Shown here: positions 49,895 through 58,618 of the stretch, piece after piece | How positions within the stretch are numbered: the stretch's first letter is position 1 | Layout: each line of letters starts with the position of its first letter | Source of the DNA: Arthrobacter sp. SPG23 | Lineage (GTDB): Bacteria > Actinomycetota > Actinomycetes > Actinomycetales > Micrococcaceae | Direction: 5' to 3' | Length of the DNA stretch: 64,000 nucleotides | NCBI RefSeq assembly: GCF_000876655.1 | Contig: NZ_JYCN01000021.1 | Coordinates: 62,055-126,054, forward strand | Position numbers and translations under genes: made by a program | Notes under the pieces: model-generated | The model's database searches: none | What the model saw: only the letters and a program-made list of their open reading frames with translations | What the model was told of the DNA's origin: nothing

Positions 49895-51265
49895 ATGACA
49901 GGCACCGCCCCCACCGCGTCAGTCCCTTCCGGACCCGTTGCTGACGGGCCCCACTGGCCGGCACCGTTCGCCGAAGCACCGGTGGACGCCACAGTCACCG
50001 TGCCCGGTTCCAAGTCCCTGACCAACAGGTATCTGGTTCTTGCGGCCCTTGCCGACGGCCCTTCCCGCCTCCGGGCACCCCTGCATTCGCGCGACTCGGC
50101 CCTGATGATCCAGGCGCTCAGCCAGCTTGGTGCCGGCATCCGGGAAGTCCCTGGCGACGGCTCCTTCGGGCCCGACCTTGAGGTCACCCCCCTCGATCCG
50201 GACACCGCGGCAGCCGATGCCGCCGTCGACTGCGGACTCGCCGGCACTGTCATGCGCTTTGTTCCCCCGGTGGCTGCGCTCCGCAGCGGCGTGACAGTGT
50301 TCGACGGCGATCCGCACGCCCGGAAACGGCCGATGGGTACCATCATCGAGGCCCTGGCCGCGCTCGGCGTGGAGGTCCGCGCCGCGGACGGAGCCCGGCC
50401 GTCAGCGCTGCCCTTCGCGGTGGACGGCACGGGCGAAGTACGGGGCGGCCACCTGGTGATCGATGCAAGCGCCTCCTCGCAGTTCGTGTCGGCGCTGCTC
50501 CTGGTAGGCGCGCGTTTCACCGAGGGTCTGCACCTGGAACACGTGGGCAAGCCGGTCCCCAGCCTGGACCACATCAACATGACCGTGGCCGTCCTGCGGG
50601 AAGTTGGTGTGTCCGTCGACGATTCCGTCCCGAACCACTGGGTTGTGGCGCCGGGCGCCATCCGGGCCTTTGACCGCCGCATCGAGCAGGACCTGTCCAA
50701 CGCCGGCCCGTTCCTCGCCGCAGCGCTGGCAACCCGGGGCACCGTCCGCATTCCCAACTGGCCTTCCCCCACCACGCAGGTGGGCGACTTGTGGCGCAGC
50801 ATCCTGACCGCCATGGGTGCCACGGTCACGCTGGACAACGGGACGCTCACTGTCACCGGCGGTCCGGAAATCAAGGGCGCGGACTTTGCTGACACCAGCG
50901 AACTTGCACCGACCGTCGCCGCGCTGTGCGCATTGGCCACGGGTCCCTCGCGGCTGACCGGCATCGCGCATCTCCGCGGCCATGAGACGGACCGGCTCGC
51001 CGCACTCGTGACGGAGATCAACCGCCTCGGCGGCGATGCCGAGGAAACCGCAGACGGCCTGGTGATCCGGCCCGCAAAGCTCCACGGCGGCGTCGTGCAC
51101 AGCTACGCGGACCACCGCATGGCCACCGCCGGCGCCATCCTGGGCCTCGCCGTGCCTGGCGTGGAAGTGGAAGACATCGGCACCACGTCCAAAACGATGC
51201 CGGACTTTCCGCAACTGTGGGAAGAAATGCTGACACGGCGGGCGGAACAGGCCAGTGGGGCGTAG
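49895..51265 (+). CDS. aroA: 3-phosphoshikimate 1-carboxyvinyltransferase (EPSP synthase)
   Basis: 456 residues. Family signatures are [19 protein letters not shown] (about 28-46), [31 protein letters not shown] and [12 protein letters not shown]. The enzyme joins shikimate-3-phosphate and phosphoenolpyruvate in the aromatic amino acid pathway. An N-terminal extension of about 25 residues precedes the fold. It lies seven bases after doxX and overlaps rsgA by 11 bases. Confidence 0.95.
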   Translation: MTGTAPTASVPSGPVADGPHWPAPFAEAPVDATVTVPGSKSLTNRYLVLAALADGPSRLRAPLHSRDSALMIQALSQLGAGIREVPGDGSFGPDLEVTPLDPDTAAADAAVDCGLAGTVMRFVPPVAALRSGVTVFDGDPHARKRPMGTIIEALAALGVEVRAADGARPSALPFAVDGTGEVRGGHLVIDASASSQFVSALLLVGARFTEGLHLEHVGKPVPSLDHINMTVAVLREVGVSVDDSVPNHWVVAPGAIRAFDRRIEQDLSNAGPFLAAALATRGTVRIPNWPSPTTQVGDLWRSILTAMGATVTLDNGTLTVTGGPEIKGADFADTSELAPTVAALCALATGPSRLTGIAHLRGHETDRLAALVTEINRLGGDAEETADGLVIRPAKLHGGVVHSYADHRMATAGAILGLAVPGVEVEDIGTTSKTMPDFPQLWEEMLTRRAEQASGA

Positions 51266-52370
51266 CACCGGTTCCTGGGACGAGTCCGATATCCGGATCC
51301 GTCCCAACAAGAAAGGCTCGCGCCCCCGGACCAAGGACCGGCCCAGCCATGACGACGCCGTGACCGGCCGTATCATCACGGTGGACCGCGGGCGCTACAC
51401 GGCTGTTGTGGGCGAGGATAGCGGGAACGAACGCACCGTGATCGCCGCGCGTGCACGTGAACTGCGCCGTTCACCCGTGGTAGCCGGGGACTTCGTGTCC
51501 CTGGTGGGCGATGTTTCAGGAGCGCCGGATACCCTGGCGCGGCTCGTGAAGATCCAGGACCGCCGCACCCTGCTGCGTCGCAGCGCCGATGACACGGACC
51601 CTATCGAGCGGGCGGTGGTGGCCAACGCGGACCAGCTTGTAGTCGTGGTCGCCGCCGCAAATCCGGAACCGCGCACCGGCTTTATCGACCGCGCCCTGGT
51701 GGCCGCATACGACGCCGGGATTGAGCCGTTGCTGCTGGTCACCAAAGCGGACGTCAAGGATCCCACGGAGCTCCTGTCCAACTACCGGCACCTTGATTTT
51801 CCGGTGATCATCAGCCGAACGGCCGACGCCGCGGCCTCCGGGATCGATGCACGCTCCGATGACGGGCTGTCAGCGCGGCTGGACAGCGACGCCGTCTCGC
51901 AGCTGCGGGCCCACCTCGACGGCAAAGTCACCGTGATGCTCGGCCATTCCGGAGTGGGGAAGTCCACCATGGTCAACGCCCTCACCGGAGCCGAGCGGGC
52001 CACGGGAGGGGTCAACGCGGTCACCGGACGCGGACGGCACACGTCGTCGTCGGCGCTTGCGCTGCGCATCAGTGACGCGCCCGCCGGAAGCTGGATCATC
52101 GACACACCCGGCATCAGGTCCTTCGGCCTGGCCCATGTGGATCCGGACCGGATCCTGCGTTCGTTCCCCGACCTCGAACCCGGCACGGACGCCTGCGAAC
52201 GCGGCTGCAAGCACGATGCGTCCGCCGTTAACTGCGGTGTGGATGCCTGGGTGGCCGAGGGACACGCGGGCCCGTCGGGTGCAGCGCGCCTGGCGTCCCT
52301 GCGGCGGTTGCTCGGCACCGACCCCCGGATGGAAGCTCAGGATGCCAAAGAACTCGGCATCGTTTCGTGA
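51255..52370 (+). CDS. rsgA: Ribosome small-subunit GTPase RsgA
   Basis: 371 residues. An N-terminal OB-fold (about 35-110) is followed by a circularly permuted GTPase: G4 TKAD comes before G1 GHSGVGKST, then G3 DTPG, the hallmark of RsgA. A C-terminal zinc knuckle ([14 protein letters not shown]) follows. RsgA checks late 30S maturation. Start is GTG at 51255, inside the end of aroA, so the two are coupled. Confidence 0.94.
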   Translation: MGRSTGSWDESDIRIRPNKKGSRPRTKDRPSHDDAVTGRIITVDRGRYTAVVGEDSGNERTVIAARARELRRSPVVAGDFVSLVGDVSGAPDTLARLVKIQDRRTLLRRSADDTDPIERAVVANADQLVVVVAAANPEPRTGFIDRALVAAYDAGIEPLLLVTKADVKDPTELLSNYRHLDFPVIISRTADAAASGIDARSDDGLSARLDSDAVSQLRAHLDGKVTVMLGHSGVGKSTMVNALTGAERATGGVNAVTGRGRHTSSSALALRISDAPAGSWIIDTPGIRSFGLAHVDPDRILRSFPDLEPGTDACERGCKHDASAVNCGVDAWVAEGHAGPSGAARLASLRRLLGTDPRMEAQDAKELGIVS

Positions 52371-52410
52371 CATCCCGGCCGGGCGGCCGCAGAGACGGTA
52401 GTTTGGAACC

Positions 52411-53223
52411 ATGACCCAACCCGCTTCGAGCTACAACGATGACCTGCGCCTCGCCCATGTCCTGGCCGACTCTGTTGACTCCCAGACCATGAGCCGCTTC
52501 AAGGCGCTGGACCTTCAGATTGAAACCAAACCGGATCTGACGCCGGTAACGGATGCTGACAAGGCAGCTGAAGAGTCCATCCGCGGCCAGCTCTCCCGTT
52601 CCCGTCCGCGAGATGCCGTCCTCGGTGAAGAGTTCGGCAGTTCCGGGCACGGTTCCCGCCGCTGGATCATCGACCCCATTGACGGCACCAAGAATTTCGT
52701 CCGCGGCGTCCCGGTGTGGGCCACCCTGATCGCCCTCGTGGATGAGGGCGAGCCGGTGGTCGGCCTGGTCAGCGCGCCGGCGCTGGGCAAGCGCTGGTGG
52801 GCCGCGAAGGGAGCCGGAGCCTACATGGGGCGGTCGCTTGCTGCTGCCACGAGGTTGAAGGTTTCGAACGTGTCCAGGCTGTCGGACGCCTCCCTCTCCT
52901 ATTCGAGCCTTGGCGGCTGGAAGGACCGCGGCAACCTGGACGAATTCCTGGGCCTCACCGAGGAAGTCTGGCGGACCCGTGCCTACGGTGACTTCTGGTC
53001 CTATTGCCTGGTGGCCGAGGGAGCGGTGGACATCGCCTGCGAGCCGGAGCTCAACCTTTACGACATGGCCGCCCTGGTGCCGATCGTCACCGAAGCCGGC
53101 GGCCGCTTCACATCGCTGGAGGGAGTGGACGGCCCGTTTGGCGGAAATGCCCTGGCCACCAATTCAATCCTCCATTCCGAGGTCCTCAAACGGCTGAACC
53201 CGGACCTCGACGACCTCCTCTGA
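52411..53223 (+). CDS. hisN: Inositol-monophosphatase-family phosphatase, probable histidinol-phosphatase
   Basis: 270 residues. The metal-binding motifs are [24 protein letters not shown] (DPIDGT) and the C-terminal [15 protein letters not shown] with the second Asp. This actinobacterial group includes HisN, which dephosphorylates histidinol phosphate; inositol monophosphate is an alternative substrate. It closes the doxX-aroA-rsgA-hisN run, ended by the hairpin at 53304. Confidence 0.85.
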   Translation: MTQPASSYNDDLRLAHVLADSVDSQTMSRFKALDLQIETKPDLTPVTDADKAAEESIRGQLSRSRPRDAVLGEEFGSSGHGSRRWIIDPIDGTKNFVRGVPVWATLIALVDEGEPVVGLVSAPALGKRWWAAKGAGAYMGRSLAAATRLKVSNVSRLSDASLSYSSLGGWKDRGNLDEFLGLTEEVWRTRAYGDFWSYCLVAEGAVDIACEPELNLYDMAALVPIVTEAGGRFTSLEGVDGPFGGNALATNSILHSEVLKRLNPDLDDLL

Positions 53224-53303
53224 GGCGCATCGCGGCTGGTGGCCGCTGAGCCTCGGCGCGGCTACATCGCCCGTGCCACTTCGACGGCAGGCAACAGCCA
53301 TAA

Positions 53304-53362
53304 GCCGAATAAAACGACGGCGGATGGCCCTCCCGGGGGCGTCCGCCGTCGTTTTATTCGGC
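53304..53362. terminator. 21-bp perfect stem terminator after hisN
   Basis: Arms 53304-53324 and 53342-53362 match over 21 bases without a mismatch, with a 17-base GC-rich loop. The stem is unusual in combining a GC-rich upper part with AT-rich base (AATAAAA and TTTTATT), which can supply both stem and T-run. It lies about 80 bases after hisN and about 90 before the riboswitch. Confidence 0.85.
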
Positions 53363-53451
53363 GGGAATGCCATTCTTCCGCGTGCGTAACAAAGAGCTTA
53401 ATAATTGCCGTGGCTTTCCCGCGGCGCAGTGAATGTCCTAATCTCGAAACA

Positions 53452-53583
53452 GGTCACGAGTGCCAGCGCTAAACCCCGGTTTGCTGGCCGGCAACCCTCC
53501 ATTCGCGGTGGGGTGCCCCGGGTGACGACCAGGCCGGTCCGGAACGGACCCGGCAAGCGCGGATCCCCCAAGTGCGGGGTCCC
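53452..53583 (+). promoter_or_regulatory. SAM-IV riboswitch
   Basis: The segment starts GGTCACGAGTGCCAGCG and carries the conserved GGTTTGCTGGCCGGCAACC, GGTGGGGTGCCCCGGGTGA and the closing GACC. A second arm around CGGCAAGCGCGG then forms the SAM-IV-specific 3' helix. It ends in a GGATCCCC/GGGGTCC hairpin close to the GTGAGG ribosome site. Pattern matches SAM-IV of actinobacteria. It should turn off the downstream aminotransferase when SAM is high, probably at translation initiation. Confidence 0.9.
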
Positions 53584-53600
53584 TTTACAGTGAGGTCCCC

Positions 53601-55022
53601 ATGACTACTGCCACTTTCCCCGCAAACGCCGCAACCACGTCCGCCGCAGGCTTTTTGGACCAGCGCTTCACTGTCGCCCAGCGCCCCCTCTCAGCCGTCA
53701 CCGGCGCGGAGATCCAGGCTCCCCTGATTCAGGGCGGGCATGTCCGTTACGCGAACCTCGATTACGGCGCTTCCGCTCCGGCGCTGTCCGTCGTCTCGGC
53801 CTACCTCAACGAGATCCTGCCGTACTACGCCAGCGTGCACCGCGGCGCGGGCTACGCCTCTCAGATCAGCACGTCAGTGTATGAAAACGCCCGGAACATC
53901 GTCCGCGATTTCGTGGGGGGCAGGGCTGACGATTCGGTCATTTTCACCCGGAACACCACGGACTCGCTGAACCTGCTGGCCGGGTGCCTGCCGGTGGCCG
54001 ACGGCCGCCCCACCGGCGAGGTTTTGTACCTGGACATTGAACACCACGCCAACCTGCTCCCGTGGCAGGGCGTGCCACACCGCAGCGTTGTTGCCGCTCC
54101 CACGCTGAAAGCCACGCTCGAAAGCCTGCGCTCAGAGCTCCAACAGGGTGACATTAGCCTGCTGGCCGTCACGGGCGCTTCCAACGTCACCGGCGAAATC
54201 CTCCCCATCCGCGAACTGGCCGCGCTGGCCCACGAACACGGCGCAAGGATCGTTGTGGACGCGGCCCAGCTGGCCCCGCACCGCCGCATCGACATCGCCG
54301 CGGACGACGTCGACTACCTCGCCTTCTCGGGCCACAAGCTGTACGCGCCTTTCGGCAGCGGCGTCCTGGTGGGCCGGCCGGACTGGCTCGACGCCGGAAC
54401 CCCGCACCTCGCAGGAGGCGGAGCCGTCCGTGAGGCGCGGCTGGATTCCGTCAGCTGGACCACAGGACCGGCACGGCATGAGGGCGGCTCGCCCAACGTC
54501 CTTGGCGCCGCCACCCTGGCCCGGGCCACCCAGGTCATCGGCGCACTTGACCAGGAACTGTGGCACGCCCATGAGACCGCCATCCGGTCTTTCCTCGTTG
54601 AGGGACTGCAGAAGATCGACGGCGTCACTGTGCACCAGATCTTCAGCGACACCGACCAGGCCACGGACACCATCGGTGTGGTCAACTTCTCCGTCGCCGG
54701 CTACGACGCCGGCCTCGTGGCGGCCTACCTTTCCGCAGAACACGGCGTGGGCCTGCGCGATGGCCGCTTCTGCGCCCACCCGCTGCTGAAGCGCCTGGGG
54801 CTGCCGTCAGGCTCGCTGCGGGCAAGCTTCGGAGTCGGCTCCCGGCTGGAGGACGCCCAGCGCCTGCTCGCAGGCATCGAGGAGCTCCGCCGGACCGGCC
54901 TTGGCTGGGACTACGTGGTGGACTCGGGCCGCTGGGTGCCGGCCAACGACACCCGCAGCTACCCGGAGTGGGCACCCAACACACCCGGCACCGCCGGCGC
55001 AGCGCCCTGCACCGAAGACTGA
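53601..55022 (+). CDS. Class V aminotransferase-fold PLP enzyme under SAM-IV control
   Basis: 473 residues, fold type I. The PLP lysine is in YLAFSGHKLYAPFGSGVLVG; preceding IVVDAAQLAPHRRID holds the Asp/Gln that bind the cofactor, and IEHHANLLPW is the cysteine-desulfurase-like substrate His. It belongs to the cysteine desulfurase/selenocysteine lyase-like group, without the SufS catalytic Cys loop that I could identify. The SAM riboswitch upstream points to sulfur amino-acid metabolism. A methyltransferase gene follows. Substrate unknown. Confidence 0.84.
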   Translation: MTTATFPANAATTSAAGFLDQRFTVAQRPLSAVTGAEIQAPLIQGGHVRYANLDYGASAPALSVVSAYLNEILPYYASVHRGAGYASQISTSVYENARNIVRDFVGGRADDSVIFTRNTTDSLNLLAGCLPVADGRPTGEVLYLDIEHHANLLPWQGVPHRSVVAAPTLKATLESLRSELQQGDISLLAVTGASNVTGEILPIRELAALAHEHGARIVVDAAQLAPHRRIDIAADDVDYLAFSGHKLYAPFGSGVLVGRPDWLDAGTPHLAGGGAVREARLDSVSWTTGPARHEGGSPNVLGAATLARATQVIGALDQELWHAHETAIRSFLVEGLQKIDGVTVHQIFSDTDQATDTIGVVNFSVAGYDAGLVAAYLSAEHGVGLRDGRFCAHPLLKRLGLPSGSLRASFGVGSRLEDAQRLLAGIEELRRTGLGWDYVVDSGRWVPANDTRSYPEWAPNTPGTAGAAPCTED

Positions 55023-55085
55023 GGCCGCTGCGCGTGCGGTAAATTCGAGGGGTAAGAATTCCAGCCTGCCCGAAGGAGACTGCAC

Positions 55086-55859
55086 GTGGCACGGGGAGGC
55101 CCCAAACTGCACCACCAGCGCCGCTACGAGCTCGGCCAAAGCTTCCAGGACGGCGGCGAACACTATGACCGCGTCCGCCCCGGCTACCCTGCCGATTCAG
55201 TGGACTGGCTGCTCCGGAGCGCCGGCGGCACGGGCGGGGCGTCCGACGCCGCTGACATCGGGGCCGGGACGGGGAAGTACACCGCCTTGCTGGTGCAGCG
55301 CGGACTGGCCGTCTCGGCCGTGGATCCCTCACCGGACATGCTGGCCCAACTACGGCTCGCCCTCCCCGGGGTTCCTGCAACGGAAGGCACGGCAGAGGCG
55401 ACCGGACTCGCGGACGCGGCGTTCGACGTCGTCACCGTTGCCCAGGCATGGCACTGGTGCGACCCCCGCCTGGCCAGCACCGAGCTGTCCCGCATTCTCC
55501 GGCCCGGCGGCGTGCTGGGCCTGATCTGGAACCAGCTGGATACGTCCGTCCCGTGGGTCCATCGACTCTCCCGGATCATGCATGCCGGCGATGTGCACAA
55601 GCCGGATTTCCGCCCCGCGGTCGGACCGGAGTTTGCCGGGCTCGAGAGCCACCTGACCCGCTGGGAAGACCCTGTGACAACCGGCGACATCGTCGAGCTG
55701 GCAAAGTCCCGCAGCTATTACCTCGCCGCCGGTGAAAGCATCCGGGCCAAGGTCCGCGCCAACCTGGACTGGTACCTCCACGAGCACCTGGGGCACTCCG
55801 CCGCGGACGTCATCGGGCTCCCCTACCTGACCCAGACCTGGCGGGCGTTCAAGGCATGA
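55086..55859 (+). CDS. Class I SAM-dependent methyltransferase
   Basis: 257 residues, start GTG with AAGGAGA upstream. SAM motif I is ADIGAGTGKYTALL and motif II is VSAVDPSPDML; FDVVTVAQAWHW follows and GVLGLIWNQ is the post-methyl motif. It resembles small-molecule methyltransferases of the Methyltransf_11 group. The gap from the aminotransferase is 63 bases, so both may lie on the SAM-IV-controlled transcript. Substrate unknown. Confidence 0.85.
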   Translation: MARGGPKLHHQRRYELGQSFQDGGEHYDRVRPGYPADSVDWLLRSAGGTGGASDAADIGAGTGKYTALLVQRGLAVSAVDPSPDMLAQLRLALPGVPATEGTAEATGLADAAFDVVTVAQAWHWCDPRLASTELSRILRPGGVLGLIWNQLDTSVPWVHRLSRIMHAGDVHKPDFRPAVGPEFAGLESHLTRWEDPVTTGDIVELAKSRSYYLAAGESIRAKVRANLDWYLHEHLGHSAADVIGLPYLTQTWRAFKA

Positions 55860-55890
55860 GTGCCGCAGCCAAAGCGGTAGGCTTGGACTC

Positions 55891-56487
55891 GTGAAGACCA
55901 GCGCGCCCTCCTCCTCCATCGAGGACTACGTCAAGGTCATCTACTCCTTTACGGAGTGGCAGGATAAACCCATCACGTCCTCACAGCTGGCACAGCGGCT
56001 CGGCGTCGCCAACTCGTCGGTCTCGGAAATGGTCCGCAAACTCAAGGACCAGGGCCTGGTTGACCACAAACCGTACAGCGCCATCACGCTCACGGCCGAC
56101 GGCATCCGGCTGGCGCTCTCCATGGTGCGGCGGCACCGGCTCATAGAGACCTACCTGGTCCAGGAACTCGGCTACAGCTGGGACGAGGTCCATGACGAAG
56201 CCGAACTCCTGGAACACGCCGTGTCGGATACCTTCATCGAACGGATGGCCGGCAAGCTCGGTAATCCCCTCCGCGACCCGCACGGTGATCCCATCCCGGC
56301 AGCCGACGGCACCGTCCAGATGCCGCATGCGCACCGGATGAGCGAACTCGACGAGGGTCACAAAGGCCGCATCACCCGGATCAGCGACGACAATCCCGAG
56401 CTCCTGCGCTATCTTGCCGCCCAGGAAATTGACCTGGACGCCGATATCGAGGTGCTGGGCCGGAAACCGTTCGGCGGAGCCTCGTAG
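55891..56487 (+). CDS. DtxR/MntR-type metalloregulator, C-terminus lost by frameshift
   Basis: 198 residues as read. The N-terminal winged helix (SSIEDYVKVIYSFTE, then SSQLAQRLGVANSSVSEMVRKL) and metal-binding dimer domain (with MVRRHRLIETYLVQELG and DEAELLEHAVSD) match MntR-like regulators. The frame then ends in the FeoA/SH3-like domain after GRKPFGGAS. The rest of that domain is found in the -1 frame (56481-56603). Metal ligands of the main sites (His, Glu, Cys equivalents in HDEAE and RRHR) are present, so DNA and metal binding may persist. Start GTG. Confidence 0.85.
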   Translation: MKTSAPSSSIEDYVKVIYSFTEWQDKPITSSQLAQRLGVANSSVSEMVRKLKDQGLVDHKPYSAITLTADGIRLALSMVRRHRLIETYLVQELGYSWDEVHDEAELLEHAVSDTFIERMAGKLGNPLRDPHGDPIPAADGTVQMPHAHRMSELDEGHKGRITRISDDNPELLRYLAAQEIDLDADIEVLGRKPFGGAS

Positions 56488-56603
56488 TCAGGATTGCGTC
56501 CGCAGGCGCCGACCGCGAATTCGATCTTGCCGATGAGGTCTCGTCGGCGCTGTGGGTGCACAGCGAATCCCGCCACGCCGGCTGCCGGCTGGCGGACGCC
56601 TGA
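56481..56603 (+). pseudogene. Displaced C-terminal part of the MntR-type regulator
   Basis: Read in the frame one base back from the preceding gene, this codes LVVRIASAGADREFDLADEVSSALWVH and ends at TGA 56601-56603. VRI...REFDLADEVSSALWV is the normal end of an FeoA-like domain. Adding one C in the run at 56480-56481 would restore a single frame of about 237 residues, the usual DtxR/MntR length. Natural mutation and sequencing error are both possible. Confidence 0.75.
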
Positions 56604-56729
56604 CTTTCCGCCCGAATGAAACCTGCCGGAAGCCCCGGCTCGCCGACTGACAGCGCGCGCCTGGCCGCCTGACGGCGGAGTCCCGCCGTCGTGAACCCGG
56701 TGCGGCCACGCGTCCCGTATCGTTAAACG

Positions 56730-57101
56730 ATGGTTACGCGACGTGAAGCAGCTCAGATCCTCGATATTCCTCTGGAAATGGCGCACCGTCACGGTATCCC
56801 CGCCCGGCTCTCGGACGCCGAGCTGTCCGAACTCCTGGACAATCCACCGGCCTGGCTCGTCCAGTCAAAGGCAAACCGGACCGGCAAGCGGCCCGTCTGG
56901 GTCCAGCTGACGTGCGCTGTCTGCGGTTTCTCGGAGGCCGCCCGGCCCAAGAAATGGTGGCCGCCGTTCACCTACGTCTGCTGCGCCCATCACGCACCGG
57001 GCGACCTGCCGCCGGTCCTCCCGGGCCTCGTCCGCAGCGAGTACGAGGGAATCGGCAGCAGATTCGTCGGCATCGTCGACGTTGAAGTGCCCGCTTCCTG
57101 A
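56730..57101 (+). CDS. Small hypothetical protein with HTH-like start and Cys/His zinc site
   Basis: 123 residues. The N-terminus (TRREAAQILDIPLEMAHRHGIPARLSDAEL) could form a helix-turn-helix; the middle reads TCAVCG and later YVCCAHHAPG, giving a CxxC plus CCxHH set that would bind zinc. No enzyme motif. It follows the broken metalloregulator by about 125 bases. I do not recognise the family. Start ATG; ribosome site is weak. Confidence 0.65.
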   Translation: MVTRREAAQILDIPLEMAHRHGIPARLSDAELSELLDNPPAWLVQSKANRTGKRPVWVQLTCAVCGFSEAARPKKWWPPFTYVCCAHHAPGDLPPVLPGLVRSEYEGIGSRFVGIVDVEVPAS

Positions 57102-57246
57102 CCGCCGATGCCCGCACGGGGTTCCGGGCGCCCCGTGAGTTGGGCGGTGCCGGAGGCCCGGCTTGGTGCCAGTTACATTCGCGGCAAAACAGGCGTACCT
57201 TACAAGCACGGGGCTTATTCAAGGCCCCGAGGTAAGGGAGGGCGAC

Positions 57247-57381
57247 ATGCCTGACAAATCGCCGCACCGGCAGGTCACCAAGAAATCGGACAAGACCATC
57301 AAGCAAAAGAGGGCCGACAAGAAGTCCAAGCATGACCTGGACGCCCACGTGGACCCCGTGGCGCACATCAAGAAGCGCTGA
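57247..57381 (+). CDS. Small basic hypothetical protein
   Basis: 44 residues, MPDKSPHRQVTKKSDKTIK then QKRADKKSKHDLDAHVDPV and AHIKKR. Nearly half of the residues are charged, mostly Lys. The ATG has a GGGAGGG ribosome site at good distance. No known domain; it could be an RNA- or ribosome-associated peptide. A hairpin terminator follows at 57433. Confidence 0.65.
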   Translation: MPDKSPHRQVTKKSDKTIKQKRADKKSKHDLDAHVDPVAHIKKR

Positions 57382-57432
57382 ACCCGAGGCCACCGACGGC
57401 CGCTGGGGAGAATGCAAGAACGGTGCAGAAAA

Positions 57433-57466
57433 CAAAAGGCCGGAAGCTTTCGCTTCCGGCCTTTTG
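57433..57466. terminator. Bidirectional intrinsic terminator before ssrA 3' end
   Basis: 15-bp perfect arms 57433-57447 and 57452-57466 with a TTTC loop; the stem is bordered by AAAA on the left and TTTT on the right. It can end both the small plus-strand gene and the minus-strand tmRNA precursor, whose mature end is 33 bases away. Confidence 0.9.
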
Positions 57467-57498
57467 CACGGGGCGGAACAGCGTTGCCGCTATCCCGA

Positions 57499-57867
57499 TG
57501 GTGGAGATGGGGGGAATTGAACCCCCGTCCGATGTCGTGTTGTCAGGGCTTCTCCGGGCGCAGTTTGCGTCGGATTTTCTCGGCCCCAGCTATCCTGCAA
57601 ACAGGTAGCTGATCCGGGCCCAGTCATTTAAGAGTCCCGTTCACCCCAATGACGAAGGTAAACAGCAGTGGCTATCTTAATGACGCCAGGATCCGGGACG
57701 ATAGCAATCCCGGGCTGACGGACTGTCTTACTGCTTAGGCAGCGAGAGCGAAGTCAGTGCGCGTTTGTTTGGCACTTATTGTTTTGCAGACAGCGTTTAC
57801 GAGATAATTCTGCATCCTCGGCCCGCTTCACCTGTCGCGACTAACATCGTCGAAACCGATCATCCCC
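57499..57867 (-). ncRNA. ssrA: Transfer-messenger RNA (tmRNA)
   Basis: 369 bases. The 5' end reads GGGGATGATCGGTTTCGAC and the 3' end gives GGTTCAATTCCCCCCATC then TCCACCA with CCA encoded. The acceptor stem pairs GGGGATG with CATCTCC (one G-U). The tag frame (57735-57773) begins with resume codon GCC and codes AKQTRTDFALAA before TAA. It rescues stalled ribosomes together with SmpB, whose gene lies upstream in the same direction. Confidence 0.97.
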
Positions 57868-57941
57868 GTATTTTGTTACCAAACCGGTCTGGTCCTTCGC
57901 GGATTCCCTGCGGGTTCCGCGCCGTTCCTTCCCGGACACCA

Positions 57942-57947
57942 ATTATA
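57942..57947 (-). promoter_or_regulatory. Probable -10 of the ssrA promoter
   Basis: A perfect TATAAT on the minus strand lies 75 bases ahead of the mature tmRNA 5' end. No good -35 is visible at 16-18 bases. The precursor leader would be about 70 bases, removed by RNase P. Confidence 0.4.
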
Positions 57948-58023
57948 ACGCACTGCAGTCCGGAATCATTCCCGGCCGCCGGCAGGCAGATCGCGGCAGG
58001 TTCAGCCGCGGCGGCCGGAGCGT

Positions 58024-58494
58024 TCAGCCGCGGTTCCTTTCGCGCATGACACGCAGCGCTTCGCGCTTGTCCTGCTGTTCGCGCAGGGTCTGCCGCTTGT
58101 CGTATTCCTTTTTACCGCGGGCGACGCCGATCTCAACTTTCGCTTTGCCGTCCAGGAAGTAGAGCTGGAGCGGAACGATAGTGAAGCCGGATTCACGGAC
58201 CTTGTGTGAGATCTTGGTCAGTTCCTCGCGGTGCAACAGAAGTTTGCGCCGCCTGCGGGCGGAGTGGTTTGTCCAACTCCCCTGGTTGTATTCGGGGATG
58301 TGGATTCCCTCCATCCAGAGTTCGTCGTTATAGAACGTACAGAACCCGTCAACCATGGAAGCGTGGCCCTCGCGCAGGGATTTCACTTCCGTTCCCATGA
58401 GCGCGATGCCCGCCTCATAGGTGTCGAGGACATGGTAGTCATGCCGGGCCTTCCGGTTGGTGGCCACTACCTTACGGCCACTTTCTTTCGGCAC
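58024..58494 (-). CDS. smpB: SsrA-binding protein SmpB
   Basis: 156 residues from the GTG at 58494, which has GAGGAG upstream. The family motifs are ATNRKARHDYHVLDTYEAGI, MGTEVKSLREGHA, and the C-terminal tail with KVEIGVARGKKEYDKRQ. SmpB brings tmRNA to stalled ribosomes. The frame remains open 39 codons upstream, but homologues begin near MPKESGRK. It stands between the M23 peptidase and ssrA. Confidence 0.95.
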   Translation of the reverse strand: MPKESGRKVVATNRKARHDYHVLDTYEAGIALMGTEVKSLREGHASMVDGFCTFYNDELWMEGIHIPEYNQGSWTNHSARRRRKLLLHREELTKISHKVRESGFTIVPLQLYFLDGKAKVEIGVARGKKEYDKRQTLREQQDKREALRVMRERNRG

Positions 58495-58618
58495 GGTGGA
58501 ACTCCTCAGCTCTTGGTCTGGATGCTTGCCCGGCCGTCGCGGCCCGGGGCTCTTTAATTCTACGGCAGCCCCGGGGCTGCCGCAGGTGCCGGTCGATGCA
58601 CCGGCCGGCACCGGCCTG

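Noticed and set aside
49285..51021. 578-codon minus-strand frame
   Set aside because: Antisense to doxX and aroA; Ser/Arg/Thr-rich shadow without a ribosome site.
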